Assembly (NCBI GenBank): GCA_027306585.1
Contig: DAHUZJ010000121.1
Location: forward strand, 1 to 36,604
DNA: 36,604 nucleotides
Direction: 5' to 3'
DNA from: Acidimicrobiaceae bacterium
Lineage (GTDB): Bacteria; Actinomycetota; Acidimicrobiia; Acidimicrobiales; RAAP-2
Below are positions 8,534 through 15,482 of this stretch, one piece after another. Positions within the stretch are counted from its first letter, which is position 1. Each line of letters begins with the position of its first letter. The notes beneath the pieces were generated by a model. It searched no databases and was not told the DNA's origin. It worked only from the letters and a program-made list of their open reading frames with translations. The position numbers and the translations under genes are program-made.

Positions 8534-9366
8534 CAAATGCTCCCTGTCCCAGACGTTGCGATTTGGTGCTTCGCGCTTGTGATCGAGCCGGTGGGGGTCA
8601 CGCTGTTGCCCTGGCGGTGCACCCAAGTTGTGAATGCGGACGGCGAGACCACCTTCACCTGGAAGAACATGAGCGAGTGGTACAGGCCGCAGTACTGCGT
8701 GCACTGCCCCCGGAAGGTGCCCGTCGTGGTGGCGTGCAGGTTGAACTGGTTGGTGACACCCGGCAGGGCGTAGCGGCTGAAGTTGAACGCCGGCACGTAG
8801 AAGCCGTGGACGACGTCGGCCGACCGCAGGTAGATGCGGACTGTCTCACCCACCGGCATGACCATCGTGGGGTCCTGCGTCTCGATGCCGAGCACCCGGA
8901 CGTGGTACTTGGGGTACTGGAACTGCCATCCCCATTGAAAGGCGGTCACGTTGACCGTGACCTGCTTCGATGTGACGGCGTCGACCTCGTTCTCGGTGAC
9001 GAACGTGAAGCCGAACAGCGTCAGCACGATGAGGATGGGGACGACCGTGTACACGATCTCCACCAGCGTGTGGTACTGGGTCTGCGGGGGGATGGCGTCC
9101 GAGCGCTTCCGGTAGCGGAGGATGGCCCACAGGATCAGGAAGAAGACGACGGCGAAGACGACGATCCCGGCGATGAAGAACCCCTGCCAGAGCTTGAAGG
9201 CGTCCTGTCCCTGGGTGGTGGCGCCGCGGTAGGCCCCGAAGGTGGGGAGGTTGCAACCGGCGAGCAGCAGGCCGGCGGCAACTGCTCCGAGGGCCGCCCA
9301 GCGTCGCGAGATCCGACGGTTGCGGAGGACGCCACCCCCAGGGCGGCGAGAGGTCGAGGGATCCAC
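8533..9366 (-). CDS. ctaC: Cytochrome c oxidase subunit II (lipoprotein)
   Basis: A 277-residue subunit that accepts electrons from cytochrome c at the CuA centre. A basic N-terminus leads to a lipobox LLLAGC (Cys 38), then two helices (about 63-82 and 103-123) and a cupredoxin domain. CuA ligands are His 187 (DVVHGF) and [12 protein letters not shown] (Cys 222, Cys 226, His 230, Met 233). Gln 224 occupies the position that is often Glu. The aromatic electron-entry patch is FQWGWQF near 143-149. GTG at 9366 is the only plausible start upstream of the signal sequence. It is followed directly by ctaD. Confidence 0.93.
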   Translation of the reverse strand: MDPSTSRRPGGGVLRNRRISRRWAALGAVAAGLLLAGCNLPTFGAYRGATTQGQDAFKLWQGFFIAGIVVFAVVFFLILWAILRYRKRSDAIPPQTQYHTLVEIVYTVVPILIVLTLFGFTFVTENEVDAVTSKQVTVNVTAFQWGWQFQYPKYHVRVLGIETQDPTMVMPVGETVRIYLRSADVVHGFYVPAFNFSRYALPGVTNQFNLHATTTGTFRGQCTQYCGLYHSLMFFQVKVVSPSAFTTWVHRQGNSVTPTGSITSAKHQIATSGTGSI

Positions 9367-9443
9367 GGCTGGCGACTGTAGCGAACCCCGTCGCCGAAGT
9401 AGAAGTTGGCTGGTGGGCGCCTTGGTCGCCGCCCGGGGTCGCG

Positions 9444-9620
9444 CTAGGCCTTGGGCTCTTCGGCGGGGGCCGACCCGTCGCGAACGCCCTTCTCGAACTC
9501 GCTCTTGGCCGAGCCCAGGTTCCGGGCGATCTTGGGAAGGCGGGTGCCCCCGACCAGGAGCACGATCGCTGCCACCACGATCACGATGATGAGGTCTGGC
9601 CCAATGATCTCTGCCAGCAT
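9444..9620 (-). CDS. tatA: Twin-arginine translocase subunit TatA/E
   Basis: A 58-residue protein with one N-terminal helix (about residues 6-23, IGPDLIIVIVVAAIVLLVGG), the hinge GGTRLPKIARNLG and a charged amphipathic helix (SAKSEFEKGV). This is the TatA/TatE pattern for export of folded proteins, which include many cofactor-containing enzymes. The ATG at 9620 has GGGAG about 8 bases upstream. It lies 77 bases ahead of ctaC on the same strand. tatB and tatC are not here. Confidence 0.88.
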   Translation of the reverse strand: MLAEIIGPDLIIVIVVAAIVLLVGGTRLPKIARNLGSAKSEFEKGVRDGSAPAEEPKA

Positions 9621-9665
9621 GCCGGTCTCCCTGTCCCGCGGGCTCGTCGAGCACCGCAGCACGCA

Positions 9666-9671
9666 AGCCTA
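9666..9671 (-). promoter_or_regulatory. Possible -10 box for tatA and the oxidase genes
   Basis: TAGGCT on the minus strand fits TAnnnT and lies about 45 bases upstream of the tatA ATG. No clear -35 box was found. Confidence 0.3.
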
Positions 9672-9704
9672 GACCCCACACGCTGCCACGTGCCCGGCGC
9701 CCGA

Positions 9705-9720
9705 GGCCCTCCTCAGGGCC
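9705..9720 (-). terminator. Hairpin at the end of the CopD-like gene
   Basis: GGCCCT (9705-9710) and AGGGCC (9715-9720) are perfect 6-bp arms around a 4-base loop that contains most of the stop codon. There is no T-run. A terminator or 3' hairpin is inferred from position. Confidence 0.3.
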
Positions 9721-10141
9721 CTGCCAGGACGACTCCCATGAACAGCGCGGCGAGCGAGGCCACGCCGGCCAGGGCGCCCCACACGGCGAGGGCGTGGGGG
9801 CTCCGCGCCCGGGAGTGCAGGAAGGCGGCCGCCCCGGCCAGCACCACGACGCCGACCTTGGCCCACAACACGGCCCACCACGCGGGGGAATGGCTGCCGC
9901 TCGCCGCCACGTTCCATGCACCGGTGCCCACCAGGAGGACGAACGCGGGCCAGCTCAACCGGCCGAAGGCCCGGGCCACGGCCTGCGGGGCCCCAGGACC
10001 GAGGCGGCGCACGGACGGCAGGAGGCCGGCCAGCACCACCTGGCCGCCGACCCAGACGGTTGCCCCGAGGACGTGGAGCCCCAGCCGGACCGCCGTGAGC
10101 GCCGGTGCGAGGTCGCCGCCCGCCACGCTTCCTGCGAGCAC
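9713..10141 (-). CDS. CopD-like membrane protein
   Basis: A protein of about 142 residues with four predicted helices. The segments LTAVRLGLHVLGATVWVGGQ and SWPAFVLLVGTGAWNV resemble the copper-resistance CopD domain, an integral membrane domain linked to copper uptake or handling. A copper role would suit the neighbouring oxidase but is not shown. GTG at 10141 lies four bases after the crotonase stop; a second GTG at 10126 has AGGA just upstream and is a real alternative start. It probably shares a transcript with the crotonase gene. Confidence 0.65.
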   Translation of the reverse strand: MLAGSVAGGDLAPALTAVRLGLHVLGATVWVGGQVVLAGLLPSVRRLGPGAPQAVARAFGRLSWPAFVLLVGTGAWNVAASGSHSPAWWAVLWAKVGVVVLAGAAAFLHSRARSPHALAVWGALAGVASLAALFMGVVLAGP

Positions 10142-10145
10142 GCTG

Positions 10146-10919
10146 CTAGCGGCCCTGCCAGTTCGGGGGGCGCTTCTCGGCGAAGGCGACCGGGCCCTCC
10201 ATGGCGTCCGAGGAGCTGAAGACGACACCGACCGCCTGGTCGTTGATGCGCCAGGCCTCCTCCTCGCTCACGTCCACCGACCGGCGGATCACGTCCTTCG
10301 AGTGGCGCACCGACAGCGGGGCGTTGGCGGCGATCCGCTCGGCGAGGGCCAGCGCCTCCTCCATCACGCGCGCCCCCGGCACCACGCGGTTCACCAACCC
10401 CAGGGCATGGGCTCGGCCGGCGTCGATGGGCTCCGCGGTGAGGGCCATCTCGAGGGCCGCGGCGTAGGGGATGCGCTTGGGGAGGCGGACCAGGCCCCCG
10501 GCCGCGGCGATCAGCCCGCGGCTCGCCTCGGGGATCCCGAACAGGGCGTGGTCGGCCGCCACGACCAGATCGCACGAGAGCATCACCTCGAGCCCGCCGG
10601 CGAGCGCCGAGCCGTTGACGGCAGCGATCAGGGGCTTCGGGAAGACCCGCCGGGCGATGCCCCCGAACCCACCGGGTGCGTTGATCACGGCGTCGCCCTC
10701 GCCGGCGGCGAACGCCTTGAGGTCCATCCCCGCCGAGAAGGCCTTGTCGCCGCTGCCGGTCAGGACCACCACCCAGACCTCGGGGTCGTCGGCCAGCTCG
10801 TCGAAGGCGGCACCCATGGCCTGGGCCAGGGCGCCGTTGATGGCGTTGCGCGCCTCGGGGCGGTTCATCGTGAGGACCTCGATGTGCCCTCGGCGTTCCC
10901 GCAGGACCACGTCGGCCAT
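10146..10919 (-). CDS. Enoyl-CoA hydratase/isomerase family protein
   Basis: A 257-residue crotonase, probably adding water to enoyl-CoA in fatty acid or branched acyl-CoA breakdown. The oxyanion-hole region is FSAGMDLKAF (61-70) and AVNGSALAGGLEVMLSCD (100-117). Both catalytic glutamates of the hydratases are present, Glu 111 (GGLEV) and Glu 131 (FGIPEASRGL). ATG at 10919 has GGGAG upstream, and a TACCGT box lies about 35 bases upstream. The exact acyl substrate cannot be read from the sequence. Confidence 0.88.
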   Translation of the reverse strand: MADVVLRERRGHIEVLTMNRPEARNAINGALAQAMGAAFDELADDPEVWVVVLTGSGDKAFSAGMDLKAFAAGEGDAVINAPGGFGGIARRVFPKPLIAAVNGSALAGGLEVMLSCDLVVAADHALFGIPEASRGLIAAAGGLVRLPKRIPYAAALEMALTAEPIDAGRAHALGLVNRVVPGARVMEEALALAERIAANAPLSVRHSKDVIRRSVDVSEEEAWRINDQAVGVVFSSSDAMEGPVAFAEKRPPNWQGR

Positions 10920-10953
10920 GGTGCGCTCCCTTCGCCGGATCGTCGTGCCGCAG

Positions 10954-10959
10954 ACGGTA
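10954..10959 (-). promoter_or_regulatory. Possible -10 box for the crotonase gene
   Basis: TACCGT on the minus strand fits TAnnnT and lies 34 bases upstream of the crotonase ATG, in the 60-base gap shared with the divergent GH1-like gene. Confidence 0.35.
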
Positions 10960-10979
10960 GCCCGTGACATGCTGTGCCG

Positions 10980-12308
10980 ATGGCGGGCGGGCCGGCAGGG
11001 TGCTGGCGGGGACTGGCCACCGCCGGCTGGGCGGTGGAGGGCGGGTACCACCGCCCCGGCGGGCCCGCCAACCAATGGGTCCAATGGGAGCTGGCGGGCC
11101 TGGTGCCGCCCTCGCCGCCGGGGCCTGCGTTCTGGGACGATCCGGCCACCCTGCTCGACGAGGTCGCCGGCGCCGGCTGCACGGCCTTCGGCCTGTCGGT
11201 GGAGTGGGCTCGCATCGAGCCCGAGGAGGGCGTCGTCGACGCCGCGGCCCTCGATCGCTACGCCACCGTCCTGGACGGCTGCGCCGAGCGAGGGCTGCTC
11301 CCCGTGGTCACCCTGCTGCGCCGTACCCACCCCTGGTGGCTCGGGGAGGAGTTCTGGCTCACGCCGGGCGCCCCCGACCGCTTCGCCGCTCACGTCGCCC
11401 GGGTCGTGGAGCGTCTGGCGGGCGGTTGCCGCCACTGGGTGACGGTCCACGAGCCGAACCTGGCCGCCGCCGCCGGGTGGGTGATCGCCACCGAGCCGCC
11501 GGCGCGGGTGGGTGCGCTGTCGGACGCTTGGGCGGTCTGCGACAACCTCCTGACCGCCCACGTGCTGGCCGCCGAGGAGGTCCACCGGTGCCAGCCGGAC
11601 GCCCAGGTGACCCTGTCGCCCCGCGCCTCGAGCGTGTACGACCTCCATGCCCTGCTCGTGGACCTGTTGTGCGCCCGCCGCCTCGGTGTCGGGGCGCACG
11701 ACGTCGACGAGCTCGTGGCGGAGCGCCGGGCCGTCCACGATCGGTCGGTCCCGGCCTCGGGACCGGCGGAACGCCTCCTGCGGCGTGCCGCCGCCGCCAC
11801 CTCGCCCTTCGGGGGACGGCGGGGCGTGCGCCGGCCGTCGCCGCGGCGGGTCGTCGACGCCGTCTACGCCGCCCACCGGCCCTGTTCCCTGGACGCCGTC
11901 GCCGTGTCCTGGCAGCAGCCCGACCCCACCCGGCTCTTCCGGGTGCCCGCCGGCATCCGAGCCGGCCGAGGTCCGGCCGGACCGTGGGCCCGGCGCCCGT
12001 GGACGGTGCGGCCCGATCCGGCCGCTCTCGGGCGGTGGTGCGTCGTGCAGGCCGCCGCCACGCCGGGCCTGCCGCTCTGGGTGCTCGACGACGGCCTGGC
12101 GCTCCCGCCGGACGGGAGCGCCCGGCCCGACGGCTGGGACGCCGACGGCTACACCCGGGCCCACCTCGGCGCCCTGGACGGGGCGGCGGTGGCCGGGGCG
12201 CCGGTCGCCGGCTACCTCCAGCGGGCGGACGGCTACGACCCGGCGGGCGGACGGCGTGACCCTGCCGCCATGGCGGTGACGTGCGCGCCGGCGGCGACCC
12301 GTACCTGA
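10980..12308 (+). CDS. GH1-like glycosidase family protein with altered nucleophile motif
   Basis: A 442-residue protein with the outline of glycoside hydrolase family 1, whose members cleave beta-glucosides in a TIM barrel. The N-terminal strand is ATAGWAVEGGY, then GLSVEWARIEPEEG (about 75-88). The acid/base motif is present as TVHEPN (Glu 158), equivalent to the usual TxNEP. The nucleophile motif, normally I/V-T-E-N-G, reads VLDDG (Asp 370), so the catalytic Glu is Asp. The usual C-terminal SLLDNFEW block is not recognisable. It may have weak or changed activity or be a non-hydrolytic paralogue. ATG at 10980 is preceded by an in-frame GTG at 10974. Confidence 0.7.
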   Translation: MAGGPAGCWRGLATAGWAVEGGYHRPGGPANQWVQWELAGLVPPSPPGPAFWDDPATLLDEVAGAGCTAFGLSVEWARIEPEEGVVDAAALDRYATVLDGCAERGLLPVVTLLRRTHPWWLGEEFWLTPGAPDRFAAHVARVVERLAGGCRHWVTVHEPNLAAAAGWVIATEPPARVGALSDAWAVCDNLLTAHVLAAEEVHRCQPDAQVTLSPRASSVYDLHALLVDLLCARRLGVGAHDVDELVAERRAVHDRSVPASGPAERLLRRAAAATSPFGGRRGVRRPSPRRVVDAVYAAHRPCSLDAVAVSWQQPDPTRLFRVPAGIRAGRGPAGPWARRPWTVRPDPAALGRWCVVQAAATPGLPLWVLDDGLALPPDGSARPDGWDADGYTRAHLGALDGAAVAGAPVAGYLQRADGYDPAGGRRDPAAMAVTCAPAATRT

Positions 12309-12332
12309 TCACGGCGCCAGGGGGCCATCGCC

Positions 12333-12338
12333 TACGCT
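12333..12338 (+). promoter_or_regulatory. Possible -10 box of the first two-component operon
   Basis: TACGCT fits TAnnnT, 22 bases before the GTG of the regulator gene, with AGGAG lying between them. No clear -35 box. Confidence 0.35.
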
Positions 12339-12360
12339 CCCTCGAGACGAGGAGCGTGTC

Positions 12361-13038
12361 GTGCGAATCCTTCTAGTGGAAGACGAGGCGCACCTCTCCC
12401 AGGCGGTGGCGAGCGGCCTCCGGGCGGAGGGGTTCGCCGTCGATGTGGCCGACAACGGCACCGACGGCCTGGCGATGGCCCGAGGCGGGGCCTACGACCT
12501 CGTCATCCTGGACATCCTCCTGCCCGGCACCAACGGGTTCCTCGTGTGCTCGAGGCTGCGGGCCGCTGGCATCTGGACGCCGATCCTCATGCTGACGGCG
12601 AAGGTCGGAGAGCTGGACGAGGCCGAGGCGCTCGACACCGGGGCCGACGACTTCCTCACCAAGCCGTTCTCCTTCGTGGTCCTCCTGGCCCGTATCCGGG
12701 CGCTGTTGCGTCGAGGGATGCGGGAGCGGCCCGCCGTGCTCGCGGCGGGTGACCTCACCCTCGATCCGGCCGAGCACCGGTGCCGGCGCGGGGACACCGA
12801 CATCGACCTCACCCCACGGGAGTTCTCGCTCCTCGAGTACCTCATGCGCTTCGCCGGCGAAGCGGTGAGCAAGCGGGAGATCCTCGCCCACGTCTGGGGC
12901 GAGGACTTCGAGGGCGATCCCAACATCGTCGAGGTCTACGTCGGCTATCTCCGGCGCAAGATCGACCAGGCCTTTGGGCGCACCTCGCTGGAGACGGTGC
13001 GCGGGGTCGGCTACCGGCTCACCACGGACGGTGGCTGA
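12361..13038 (+). CDS. OmpR/PhoB-family response regulator
   Basis: A 225-residue regulator. The receiver domain has the acidic pair Glu 7/Asp 8 (VEDE), phospho-acceptor Asp 51 (LVILDILLPG), Thr 79 and Lys 101 (FLTKPF). A winged-helix DNA-binding domain fills the C-terminal half (LTPREFSLLEYLM, VSKREILAHVWG, VEVYVGYLRRKID, LETVRGVGYRL). GTG at 12361 has AGGAG about 7 bases upstream. The kinase gene overlaps its end by eight bases, so the two form a pair. The signal and target genes are unknown. Confidence 0.93.
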   Translation: MRILLVEDEAHLSQAVASGLRAEGFAVDVADNGTDGLAMARGGAYDLVILDILLPGTNGFLVCSRLRAAGIWTPILMLTAKVGELDEAEALDTGADDFLTKPFSFVVLLARIRALLRRGMRERPAVLAAGDLTLDPAEHRCRRGDTDIDLTPREFSLLEYLMRFAGEAVSKREILAHVWGEDFEGDPNIVEVYVGYLRRKIDQAFGRTSLETVRGVGYRLTTDGG

Positions 13039-14401
13039 GCGGCTCGTCGCGTTGCGGGGACTGCTGGGGTCCCTGCGGATGCGCACGGCGCTGGCCGCCG
13101 CCCTGGCGGTGGCGATGACGCTCGTGCTGGCCTGCGGCGGCCTCGTGTGGGCGGTCCACCGGTCGCTCATCGACGGTCTGGTCACGACCGCCACCGACAC
13201 GGCCAACGAGGTGACCAGCCTGGCGGCCGCCGGCGCCGTCCCCGATCCGCCGCCTGCCCAGCCGGGCGTCGTGGTCCAGGTGGTCGACGCTTCCGGCCAC
13301 GTCGTGGCCGCCACCTCCAGCATCGCCCGCCGGCACCCCGTGGCGAGCGTCCGCCCCGCCCTCGGCACCAGCCAGGTGATCGCCACCCCCCCGCTCGTCC
13401 CCGGCGACGACGCCGACCTCACGGTGGCCATGTCCGTGCAGTCGCCCACGGCGGGGCTGGTGACCGTGTACGCCGTGACGTCGGTCCAGGGCGCGGAGCG
13501 CTCGACGCACCTGCTGATGGTGCTCCTGGCCGCCGTCACCGGCATCCTGCTGGTGGTGGCCGCCGCCGTCGGATGGGTGCTGGTCGGCCGCGCCCTCCAG
13601 CCGGTGGAGGCGATCCGGGCCGAGGTGGCCGACATCACGGCCAGGGACCTGCACCGCCGGGTCCCCGAGCCTCCCCAGCTCGACGAGATCGGACGGCTGG
13701 CCGCCACCATGAACGAGACGCTGGCCCGCCTGGAGAAGGCGACCGATCGCCAGCGGCAGTTCGTCTCCGATGCCTCTCACGAGCTGCGGAGCCCGTTGGC
13801 GGCGCTGCTCGCCCAGGTCGAGGTGGCCCGCGCCCACCCCGAGTCGGCCGACTGGTCCGCCGTGGCCGATGCCGTTGTCGTGGAAGGGGACCGGCTGTCG
13901 CGGATCGTCGACGACCTCCTCCTCATGGCCAGGGCCGACGAGGGCCAGCTCGAGCCGCGCCGCGACCCGGTCGACCTCGACGAGCTGGTGCTGGCCGAGG
14001 GCCGCCGCCTCCGAGCCCAGCGCCGGGTGGCCGTCGACCTTCACGGCGTCGGTGCCGGGCGGGTGACGGGCGACGCCGACCAGTTGAGCCGGATGGTGCG
14101 CAACCTGGCCGACAACGCCGAGCGCCACGCCCGGGGCACCGTCTCCTTCGGCGTCAGTCGGATCAACGGTCATGTCCAGCTGGTCGTGGCCGACGACGGT
14201 CCGGGCATCCCTCCGGACCAGCGCGAGCGCGTGTTCGAGCGGTTCGCCCGGCTCGACACGGCGCGGGACCGGCCGACCGGCGGGACGGGGCTCGGCCTCG
14301 CCATCGTGGGCGAGATCGTGGCGACCCATGGCGGGACCATCCACGTGGCCGACTCGCCGGGGGGCGCTCGGTTCGAGGTGGAGCTGCCGGTCGAGGACTG
14401 A
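13031..14401 (+). CDS. Sensor histidine kinase with HAMP domain
   Basis: A 456-residue membrane kinase. Helix 1 is at about 19-42, an external sensor segment of about 115 residues follows, helix 2 is near 160-185 and a HAMP linker comes next. The H-box SDASHELRSPL has His 250 as phosphate acceptor. The ATP-binding domain shows NLADNAERHA (N-box), DDGPGIP, VFERFARLD and GTGLGLAIV. GTG at 13031 overlaps the regulator gene. The gene ends in a near-perfect 17-bp tandem duplication. Signal unknown. Confidence 0.9.
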   Translation: MAERLVALRGLLGSLRMRTALAAALAVAMTLVLACGGLVWAVHRSLIDGLVTTATDTANEVTSLAAAGAVPDPPPAQPGVVVQVVDASGHVVAATSSIARRHPVASVRPALGTSQVIATPPLVPGDDADLTVAMSVQSPTAGLVTVYAVTSVQGAERSTHLLMVLLAAVTGILLVVAAAVGWVLVGRALQPVEAIRAEVADITARDLHRRVPEPPQLDEIGRLAATMNETLARLEKATDRQRQFVSDASHELRSPLAALLAQVEVARAHPESADWSAVADAVVVEGDRLSRIVDDLLLMARADEGQLEPRRDPVDLDELVLAEGRRLRAQRRVAVDLHGVGAGRVTGDADQLSRMVRNLADNAERHARGTVSFGVSRINGHVQLVVADDGPGIPPDQRERVFERFARLDTARDRPTGGTGLGLAIVGEIVATHGGTIHVADSPGGARFEVELPVED

Positions 14402-14419
14402 CGCCGGTCGAGGACGGAC
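14386..14419 (+). repeat. 17-bp tandem duplication across a stop codon
   Basis: gccggtcgaggactgac (14386-14402) is followed by gccggtcgaggacggac (14403-14419), differing at one base. The first copy contains the kinase stop codon TGA; the second lies in the gap to the convergent hydrolase gene. Confidence 0.7.
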
Positions 14420-14437
14420 GTGGGGGCGACGGCGGGT

Positions 14438-15442
14438 TCAGGCAGGCGTCTGGGCCTGGGCCTTCGGTCGGCCTCGGCCTCGGGTGCGCGCCGGCACGGC
14501 CGCCCAGCGGCGTTCGATCTCGGTGAGGAAGCGCTGGCCGGGCGCGAGGTGCGTGAGCACGTCGACCTGGCCTCGCGGGCGGGGGAGCATCCAGGAGTGG
14601 CCACCCGGCAGCCACACCACCTCGGTGGCCGCGTGGCGGGCGAACTCGGCGGCCGTGGCGGCGTCGACCAGCCGGTCGAAGCACCCCCACTCGGTGAGGA
14701 TCGGGAGCCCGCGGGCCGCCACCGCCTCCACCTCGGCGGTCAGGTCCAGCGTCATGAGCATGCTGCCCACGGGGAGGGTGAGGCCCATGGCCCGCAGGTT
14801 GCGCCGGACGTCGGGCAGCAACGAGCGGAGCGTGGACGACATGCGGCCGATCAGGAGGTCCGGCAGGTCGAGGAGCAGGGCGCCGACCAGGTCGGCGAAC
14901 GGCGCCATGTCCGGGGCGCCCAGGCTCACGAGGGTCGCCAGCAGCCCGTTGCGCGCCCGCCAGGCCGGGGTGGCGATGCCGTCCCGATAGACGAGACCGA
15001 CGACCTCGTCCGGGTAGTCGTGGGCGTACTGGACCGCCACGGCACCACCCATCGAATGGCCGAGCAGGACCACCGGGCCCTCGGTCACGTGGCGGGCGAC
15101 GTGGCGGGCCTGGCGGGCGAGGCCCGCCATGGAGACCTCGTGCCAGTCGAGCGCGTCGCTGCCCCCGAACCCCGGGAGGCTCGGGTTGACCACGCGCCAG
15201 CCCATCCGCTGGGCCAGGCGGGCGCTCTCGCGCCAGTACATCTCCCCGCCGGCGAAGTACCCGTGGATGTTGACGGCCCACATGGGCGGGGTGCCCGGAC
15301 CACCCGGGCCGTGGGCGTCGACGTTGTCGGAGACGGCGTAGCGGAGCGTCCGGTTCCCCACGCGCACCAGGTCGGGCACCATCTGGACCTCTGGCGTCCG
15401 CACCACCTGCCGGTGGTAGAGCGCACGGCCCGTCGTCGCCAT
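14438..15442 (-). CDS. Alpha/beta-fold hydrolase
   Basis: A 334-residue hydrolase. The oxyanion-hole motif NIHGYFAGG lies at 58-66, the nucleophile elbow LLGHSMGGA has Ser 130, and the likely catalytic His is in PGGHSWML near 285. An acidic residue near 258 (GCFDRLVD) may complete the triad. A cap region rich in Leu and Arg lies between. There is no signal peptide, so it is probably cytoplasmic; substrate unknown. ATG at 15442 is eight bases from a TAGCGT -10 box, suggesting a leaderless transcript, and the gene is divergent from the GH31 gene 40 bases away. Confidence 0.82.
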   Translation of the reverse strand: MATTGRALYHRQVVRTPEVQMVPDLVRVGNRTLRYAVSDNVDAHGPGGPGTPPMWAVNIHGYFAGGEMYWRESARLAQRMGWRVVNPSLPGFGGSDALDWHEVSMAGLARQARHVARHVTEGPVVLLGHSMGGAVAVQYAHDYPDEVVGLVYRDGIATPAWRARNGLLATLVSLGAPDMAPFADLVGALLLDLPDLLIGRMSSTLRSLLPDVRRNLRAMGLTLPVGSMLMTLDLTAEVEAVAARGLPILTEWGCFDRLVDAATAAEFARHAATEVVWLPGGHSWMLPRPRGQVDVLTHLAPGQRFLTEIERRWAAVPARTRGRGRPKAQAQTPA

Positions 15443-15450
15443 CGGCTGGC

Positions 15451-15474
15451 ACGCTACCGGTCGGCCGGTAGCCT
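15451..15474. promoter_or_regulatory. Symmetric divergent leaderless promoter
   Basis: The 40-base gap between divergent genes holds the perfect inverted repeat gctaccggtcggccggtagc at 15453-15472 (8-bp arms, 4-base centre). Each outer arm carries a TAnnnT -10 box: TAGCGT on the minus strand (15456-15451) and TAGCCT on the plus strand (15469-15474). Each box ends exactly eight bases before its gene's ATG (15442 and 15483). Both messages would be leaderless or nearly so, and one dimeric protein on the palindrome could control both. Confidence 0.55.
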
Positions 15475-15482
15475 CGGCGCGC

